From the NCBI RefSeq assembly GCF_021018895.1, contig NC_079386.1:930001-994000 (forward strand): a DNA stretch of 64,000 nt. Reading direction: 5' to 3'. The notes under the pieces were generated by a model. That model saw only the letters and a list, made by a program, of their open reading frames with translations. It ran no database searches and was not told the DNA's origin. The DNA is from Seriola aureovittata (Eukaryota > Chordata > Actinopteri > Carangiformes > Carangidae). Shown piece by piece: positions 52,701-61,700 of the stretch; position 1 is the stretch's first letter; the number at the start of each line of letters is the position of its first letter. Both the position numbers and the translations under genes were made by a program.

Positions 52701-55700
52701 AGCTGGGGAACAGAGAACCTGGACAACGTGGCTTTATCTTCTAGTCCCATCCACTCCGGGTAGGTACAGTCAGACTGGAGAAAACAATGGTTCACAACCA
52801 AAATCTATGGTCAACAAACTGAATAATAAAATTGTGAAACCCTTACGTTTTGGAATATGAGGGCAGAGGATGAAATGTGCAGACGTTCATTTACTGAAAC
52901 ATCCTGTAAATTCATGAATATTCAAAAACAATTAATCCTGTTTCTCAATGTCCAGATAGCAGAGCTGCTAGTGTGGTACAAGCGGTTCATTACATTTACA
53001 ATTACATGATTTAATTTGCTTATTTGCCTTAATTTTAGCTTCAAGTGTTTAAATGATCTGTTATGTCGCTGGTGCTGGGAGTGAAGTGCTTCTCTCACTT
53101 CAGCTGCTGGAATTACAGAGTGTAAAGATATTTGGATATTGTCTATTTTTTAATGAGACTCTTGTAATTTTGTCTTTAATCTGGCTGAAATCCTTTGACT
53201 GTCTTCTGCTTTTATGCATCTTTACACTCCATGAAGAAATTAACAAAATGACTAGAATAAATCTATATATTTGTATATTTGTATAAACATTTACAGAGAA
53301 TTTTGAACTAATGTTTTAACTTCAAAAACGTTTTTGTCCTTTTGGCTTGTAAAATACCATGAAACAATATACACACACATAGATTTATTTACTATCATTT
53401 CAGTGAAGTTTACATTTAATAACAAAAGACAACATTATGGGAAATGTAATGATTTGGAGTGAGGAGCAGTCTGGAGTCAACGTGTGGTTAGCCTACACTA
53501 TAGCTGGAAACACTGCTCAGAAGTGCTGGGTGGAAGGATAAACTGTTGTTTGTCAAGAAGTAGTTCCAGTATGTAAAACCACAAATGTTAGGTTTTACAT
53601 TTGTGGTTGAGTAGAGGTTATGAAAATTGATCAATACGCTTGAGAGGTGTTGATAGGCCAGCTGCTGCTTCCAGTCTTAATGCTAAGCTAGGCTAGGCTA
53701 ATCACATACTGACTCCACACACAGACATGAGATTGACACCACTATGCTCATCTCACTCTAGGAAAGAAACTAAATTCAAAATGTTGAACCTTCGCAGGGA
53801 CGCATCAAATATTTTCCATGTTTACAGACATAACATCAGTGGAATTTCTGTGTAATTAAGACACAATTTTGCAATAATGTTTTCGTGATTCTTGCTAAAC
53901 ATATCTGGTTAATGCAGATTTCACTGTGAGTTGGTGCTCAGCGTCTCAGTGCCTCCTCTCTGATGCTGCCCCTCTTTCTCAGCTGTTTCTGCTTGACCTT
54001 TGATTCCTTTCTGTCTGATGTGGTTGTTGTTTTTAGCCATTCCTCTCCGTGCCATGATCATGGAGACCACAGCAGGTGACCTTCTGCACCTTGATTACAT
54101 CATACGCCTCCTCATCTTCATCATTCTCTTCCTCCCCTCACAGTGTGCTCTCCTGGTGGAGAGGTGTTTGTGTATGTTTACTGTCCTTAACCAGCACTGC
54201 CCTGTATCGCCTGTCTTTCAGTCAGGTTCACCAGGTCTCTGTATGTTAAACACACAGGTGACAAATTAAAGGAAAACCAACATAAAGAGTCTCAGTACAG
54301 TGTTGTTCCACCATGAGCTGCTAGAACAGCTTCACTGCTCCAAGTCTCTGAACTCTACTGGAGGAAGAACCATTCTTCAGACAGACATTCCCTTATGTGG
54401 TGTTAAATGATGGTGGTGGAGAGGGCTGTCTAACACATCGCTCCAACATGTAGATGTTCAGCTGGGTTGAGATCTGGTGTCACATCATTTTCATACTCAT
54501 CAAACCATCAGTGACCCCTTGTGACCTGTGGAAGGAGACACTGTCATCCTGTCTCTGCACAGTTTTTTCAGGTTTTTCCTTTAATTTGTCGCCATGTGTG
54601 AATTTGAAATGGTGCGTTTCCACTAACACACCTATCAATGCTCCATATTAGTCTGAAGAGTTCTTGGCATTGCACAAGATTCAGCATATTATTGTAAAAA
54701 GTATAGGACAGTCATCTTGGATCTGATTGATTTTCTATCTTTTAATCATTAAAGTTACTGAACAGAGCAGAGGACAGAGTCTTTGTCTCTAACAGTTTTA
54801 CTGGGCGTGTTGCTGAATTCAATAACAAGTGTTTCTTGTCACCTTTATGTGTTTTAATCATTGTTGTGTTTGCTTCATTGAAGCCACTACACAGACACAA
54901 TCACATTAGAATTTGGTATGTTATCATACTGTAATGTAACCTCATCACACCCAACCCCCCTGCCCCACCCCCCACCCCCATTCAGATGTGAGACTCATGT
55001 GCACAGTATTTGCCACTTTGCATGGGGAGTGATGTCAAAGAGTCTGAAGCTATGAAGTGAAAAACTGTTTGATGCAGTTTGATGAGAGCGATTCTTGTCT
55101 TGTCCGTTCAGTGTTGAGAAAATAAACACCAAAATATTTAAAACCTGTAAAGCTGATGTTGCCCTTAAAAGTTGAGTCTGACGCAATGAAACGACCGAAC
55201 AACTGAGAAAAGGCAGCTTCCAAATTAGCGACACAAAACATTCAAATAATCAGTATGTGTATGTAATTTTGGATTATTAACCAGTAACTTTGGTGTTTAC
55301 ATTCTCATCACTTAATGGGCGTAATGTTACACATCTTTAAATTGTGGAAATACTTTCCTTTCCCATCCCAGCTTCCTGGTCAGCTTCATGGTGGACGCCA
55401 GGGGCGGAGCTATGCGTGGTTGCCGGCACAACGGTCTGCGCATCATCATCCCGCCGAGGAAGTGCAGCGCGCCCACACGGGTGACGTGCCGGCTCGTGAA
55501 GAGACACCGTCTGGCCACCATGCCCCCGATGGTTGAGGGCGAAGGCCTGGCCAGCAGGCTTATCGAGGTGGGGCCCTCAGGAGCCCAGTTCCTCGGGTAA
55601 GGCTCCAAGTGTTCATTCGTCTTCACGATGGATGATGGAATGAATGAATGCCCTTATTCAGTTATTAAATACAGAGGGGTGAAGCAAAAAAAATGCTAAC

Positions 55701-58700
55701 CCTAACCACAAAGCAGGTAAACACATTGATACTGCATGAAGAGGTTGAATCATCAATCATTTTTTACATGTTTTTACGTAGTTGTTTATATTTTATGCCA
55801 ATAACCTTTGAAACTAAATTAAAAAGTGTTTATATCTGTTAAAGCTGCACATCCAGTGTAAGACAGATCTTTAGTGAGACAGGAAGAGGAGTTACCACTA
55901 CCTCTACCATAGATTTGTATCCTGTTTAATAAGAAGCTTACAACTTGCTGCCCTTTTTCTTTCAGATTAATTTCCCCCTGCCTCTGCCTTACTAAAACTG
56001 TTTCTGTATCTGCTCTCGCTTTCTCCCAGCGCCAGAGATATGTTAATCTTTGCTCTTCAGCATGCCCTGTTTTCTTTCATTACAGCTGCAGTCTAACTCT
56101 TTTTAACCTTATCCCTGATCCGTAATGCAAAAGCCTTTCTAATTAACTCCACCGCCAGTATAATGCACCATGATTGATTTGATATGTTGCCTCAAATTCT
56201 GCCCTCTGCTGGTAATGTTGGAGATTGTACAGTGTATGATTACCATTAGTGATATGACAGAGGTTCCCCCTGATCAAAACTACTGAGATACATTTCTCTT
56301 GTTATTAGATGATGATGATGATGATGATATGATGATATCTCTGAGGATTATTTAAGTCTACAGTTAAAAAACGTGCCTCATTTTATCTTAAAATGTTGTT
56401 GATCACTTTTTGTTTGTTGTTTGGCATGAGTGTGGTAACACCGTACCTGCCATATATGTGCAACAGCAAAAATGTCTGCCTTCATAAACATATATAGAAG
56501 CCCAATGTGTTCAAACTTAATTTCAATTTGAATTTTCAATTCAATTAAAAAGACATTCTGAAAGTAAAAAATATAAAATATAAAATGAAATTGTGAAGCA
56601 TCCAAACAAACATTTTTTATTTTGGAATTCTTTTTTTTTATTATTTAATTTTGGACACTTTTGTTATAATCTCACTCAAATATTGCACATTAGTTTTCTA
56701 TTCTGCACCCAACCAAAACATTTTATCTGCTCTTTCTTCCTCACTGCTGCATATGGACACTTGGTTGATCACACAGTAAACTCCACCTCCCGAGTGCCCC
56801 TCCACCTCTTAATGAGGGAGAGAGTTTGGTTAGCAGAATCCTCCAGCTCGGCCCGCCGGGGACAAAATTCCTCGGGTAGGGTGTAAAAAAAATCAATGGT
56901 TTTGCATATGAAACAATCCATGGATGCCGGTCCCAGTGTTTCCCCTTTCACACCCTTCCATCTGATGTTATTTTGTCCAAACATTACTGTGTTGTCATGT
57001 TTGTGCTATTGTCTCGTATCCCACCTCATCTGGTACTTATCACTCTAGACATCACATTCTGTGTCAGTACGTTGCTGTTCTTTTTTTTTTTAAATCTTCT
57101 TTTCTGCTTAGACTTTTCCATCTCTGTCTATGTTTTCGTGCTTCCAGTTTTCTTGATAAATGCGTGTTGTTTTCTTTTTGTTTGCTTGTTTTCATTTTAT
57201 TTTAGTGTGAAATTTAAATGGTTGTGTGGCCTGCAGGTAGTAACTAGATGAAATTTGACCACATGGCATGACCAACAGACTAATTCCCCAAAGTGGTGAT
57301 GCTCATTCCACAAATTTGGAATGAGAGTCTTTGGATATAGATTATTTTAGATTTTAGCTGGTAAATCATAAAAGCCACAAAACCTAAACATTTCGAGTAC
57401 TTTTCTTGCATCATTCTGGAGCAATAGAAAAAAGAAAATTATGCCTAAGGACCACACTACATTATATAAATTCTTTATATTGAAATTCTTTCTGCCAGCA
57501 TCATGTATTGTCAGGCCAAATAACCATCTGAATATCACATGAAAAGATCAGCAGTTCTACTTTAATAGCTGTGTTTGTCCCATGTTGGCTTGTACTTAAT
57601 GTAGCATGCTTCTGTTAGACGTGTTGTAGCTAGCTTGTTGTGATTATTATTATGCATATCAGGTAAGTATTAAAGTGACACTTTAAAACTTAAGTATTAA
57701 ATATAGACAGTACACATCAACACTTTCCTCATGTGGCTGATTCACCTCCACAAGATAATTACAAGCTGAGAGAGAACAAAAAGATAAAAAAAAACACTTT
57801 TCATATCCTGCAGAATAATCCAATTCTCTACTGTCCATTATGGCTAAAAGCACTGCTTCTATTGTAGCTTGCTATGTGACCCTTTTTAAATTCGTCTTTC
57901 ACAGCACGTAGTGAGTGATTGAGGTAATCAGCTCAGTGTACAAACAAAAAGTTACACACTACTAGTCGTCTGAATCCATCTGAATCGTGCACTCGCACAT
58001 ACTTGATTGGCTAAAGACATACGTTGGCTGACATGGCACTGAAAGCTTCTTTTTTTTCATAGGCTACAATATCACTGTCAGTCCAGCCAAGTTTTAATTA
58101 AGTGCAAAGTTATTTTAATGGAAGCTGCAAAGTAGCCAATACACTGTGGATGACAGACATCACACTCTGGACTCACTGGCTCACACTACCTGCCCTCTGC
58201 CCCTCCAGTCCTGTGATCGTGGAGATCCCTCACTTTGCTGCCCTGCGGGGGAAAGAGCGGGAGCTGGTGATCCTGAGGAGTGAGACAGGAGAGAGCTGGA
58301 AGGAGCATCACTGTGAACACACCCAGGAGGAGCTCAACCAGATACTCAACGGCATGGATGAGGGTCAGTCTCTGACGGTGCACAAGTAGACTGCACAAAG
58401 AAGCATCCTAACATTAGTTTCCCTGACAGCTGTCCTTTGCTTCCCCCCACCCAGAGTTGGACACCCCGGAGGAGCTGGAGAGGAAGCGCATCTGTCGTAT
58501 CATCACCAGAGATTTCCCACAATACTTTGCAGTGGTTTCACGCATCAAGCAGGACAGTAATCTAATTGGTCCTGAGGGAGGTATCCTGAGCAGCACCGTT
58601 GTGCCCCAAGTGCAGGCAGTTTTTCCTGAGGGGGCCCTCACCAAGAGGATCAGGGTCGGACTGCAGGTAATTGACATTTCCCTTTTTTGTTTTATTTTTC

Positions 58701-61700
58701 TTCTCATAGTAAACTACAGAATTTGTTAGAAAAAAAAAAAAAGGAACACACATTAACAAATAGGTTTCCTGTTTCGGATTCTAGAAAAATAATTAGGGGA
58801 TCACCATCATAGTTCCTGCTTGCGTAAACAACGTCTTAACCAAATTTCATGTAAGTTACATTACCCTTTAAATGTTGGAAAGTCATGGTTGGCTTCTAAC
58901 TGTGGTAGTTTTTATTAAGTCCATAGATGATCGCATTTTTCCAAAATTGTTTTAAACTGTTGAATAAGTTTAAAACCATGTTGCTAGCTTGTTTAACCTG
59001 CAGCTAAATGTTTAAGGTTTGTGATTCAGCTCTAAGGGAGCAAAGGTTTTTAAATGTGTGTTGGTTCATCGCTGAGAGTTGGATAATAATAAATGTGAAG
59101 CCAGGTTCAATACAATGAATGGGAGCCCAACTATATGTTAGTCAAACAGCGGCTAAATACTCGCCGACTGCACTTTGTTACTTTGCTAGCATCTTTGTTA
59201 GCGTGACTTCAAACACAATGCTGTTTTGTTCAGATAAAACCAACCATAATATGACATGATATGACATAGCTTACAGTGGGTGTGGTTAAACTTGTTAAAG
59301 ACATCACTTCCTGTTATTAGTAAAGAGGCTAGTAGCTAAATTTCAGTCTAGATTTGTCAGTAGGGAAAATTGTTGGCTACTATTTAGTTACTGGTGTTCA
59401 GGCAGCAGGTTAATATAATTCATAAGAAAAAAGTGAGTCAGGTAATAAATAAATGATGATGATAATAATGATACATTTTATTTACAGCTATGTGATAAAG
59501 TTCTTGGGCTCAATTTGTCATGATTTCATAATTAATTAATCCTGTAATCCTTTCATAGAAAATTAGCCATACACTGCACTTATTTTAAATCAGACTTCTG
59601 CAGATATGAACTTATTGGTGAATGGTGTGATTCCTGTCTGTCATATGAGAGAGATCATCACTGAAAATGTCCTGGAAACGTCCTGGAAAAAGAGTGGGTT
59701 TCTTGGCAACAGAGAGGAGGAAGCTCTGACAGGTTATTCAGGAGATGCAGGGTTGGATCAATCAGAAGAATAGTATTTCTGAAGGTGGAGGTGGTCTACA
59801 CTGTTTCACACTGTGAAGGAATGAACAATGAACAATCCGATACCATGTGTATGAATGTGGTCTGTGTGGGTGAGATGTACTGGACATGGTTGTAGGTGGT
59901 TGTTATATTTCATTGTCTGTATACAATTGTTTGACAGCCCCGGTACAATGTTTGCTGCAGTCAACATTTCAGTCAGGAGACCATCCTCAATGCAAGACCT
60001 CAGCTCAGACAATAACCCTCTGTACTGGCAACAGAAGGTTAAGGTTGTTGTACATGCTCTCTACTCTTCCAGGCCCAGCCAGTCAATATAGATGTTGTGA
60101 GGAAGATCCTGGGGAACAAGGCCACCTTCAGCCCCATTGTCACCCTGGAGCCCCGCAGGAGGAAGTTCCATAAACCCATCACCATGACCATCCCTGTCCC
60201 CAAGAGCAACTCCGACCCAGTCCTGAACGGTTTCGGAGGAGACACGCCCACCTTAAGACTGCTCTGTAGCATCACTGGTTAGAGATCACACATAAATCTG
60301 TGAATAGACCAAAGAGACAAGCTCACATTCTAATATGTCAATCTTGTGTTTGTGTACAGGTGGAACAACGCCAGCCCAGTGGGAGGATATAACAGGAACC
60401 ACTCCATTAACATTTATTAATGACTGCGTCTCCTTCACCACCAACGTGTCTGCTAGGTAAATGTTAAAGCACATTTACTGTAGATTTATTGCCATTTTAA
60501 TGTGGCTTACTTCACTGTTTCTCTCTAATACTAATTTCAAGGTTCTGGCTCATCGACTGTCGGCAAGTCCAGGAATCTGTCAACTTCTCCACTCAGGTGT
60601 ACCGGGAGATCATCTGCGTCCCTTACATGGCCAAGTTCGTCATCTTTGCCAAGACCCACGATCCCATTGAGGCCCGGCTGCGCTGCTTCTGCATGACTGA
60701 CGACAAGATCGATAAAACCCTGGAGCAGCAGGAGAACTTCACTGAGGTGGCCCGCAGCCGAGACGTAGAGGTGAGACAGGACGAGGAATGTTTCACCAAC
60801 CACAGATGATCCATTTGAGAAGGCTGGGTAGAAACAACTGTGAAAATAATGTCACGATGTCTTATTTTAGCTTCTTTTACATTAAAAGCCTACCAGCGGC
60901 ATTTTGTACCAGCTAAAGGCGTGAGATTATATTTTATATTACATCTTATATGAATTGCATTAATCTAGGTATGGTGATGTGAAACCATGACTAATCCTTT
61001 TAAGAGCACTGTGAGAAAAAAAAAACAGATTCTTGTGATGACTCCTGTGACTTTTTTGTCAGTGGAGAGATAAAAGAAAAAAATACAGCTATGTGTTTGA
61101 ATGCAGGGATGGTGTTTACTTTCAGCAGCTTCAGGTTCAGGTTTCAAGTTTCAAGGTTATTTCATTTCTGTAGCAATTTAAAAAGCAAACAGGTTTGCAC
61201 CAAAATACTTTACAAAGATACATACAGAGGCTCAGAGCCTCTCTTCTGATTGGCTCACTGACCTCTAGAGAGAAGCCTGAGAGGAGATGTAAAACTACAT
61301 TGAAATGCTTTTTGGTTCTTAAAACCACCAGTATATCTTCTTGTGGATCAACACTTCAAATAAAACACAGAAGAAGAGGAAAACATTGAGCTTTAAACGC
61401 AGTTAAAAGCCTGAGAATAGAAGTGGGTTGGTAGTGCTGTAAGGGGGGAGAGGTTCTGAGATATACGTACGGGTCAAACTCTGAAGAGACTTGTAGACAA
61501 TCATAAGATTTTTAGTTTATTTGAAATGAACGAGGAGCTGGAGTAATGATTCAAGGACAAGGTGATGCGGTCTTGTTTCTTGGACCTTGTTAATAACTGG
61601 GCAGCAGCATTTTGAATTGGTTCTAAAAGGGAGATGGTAGCCTGACAGAGGCCTAGGTAGAGGGAGGTACAGAAGTCCAGCCTGGATGAATGCATGAATG

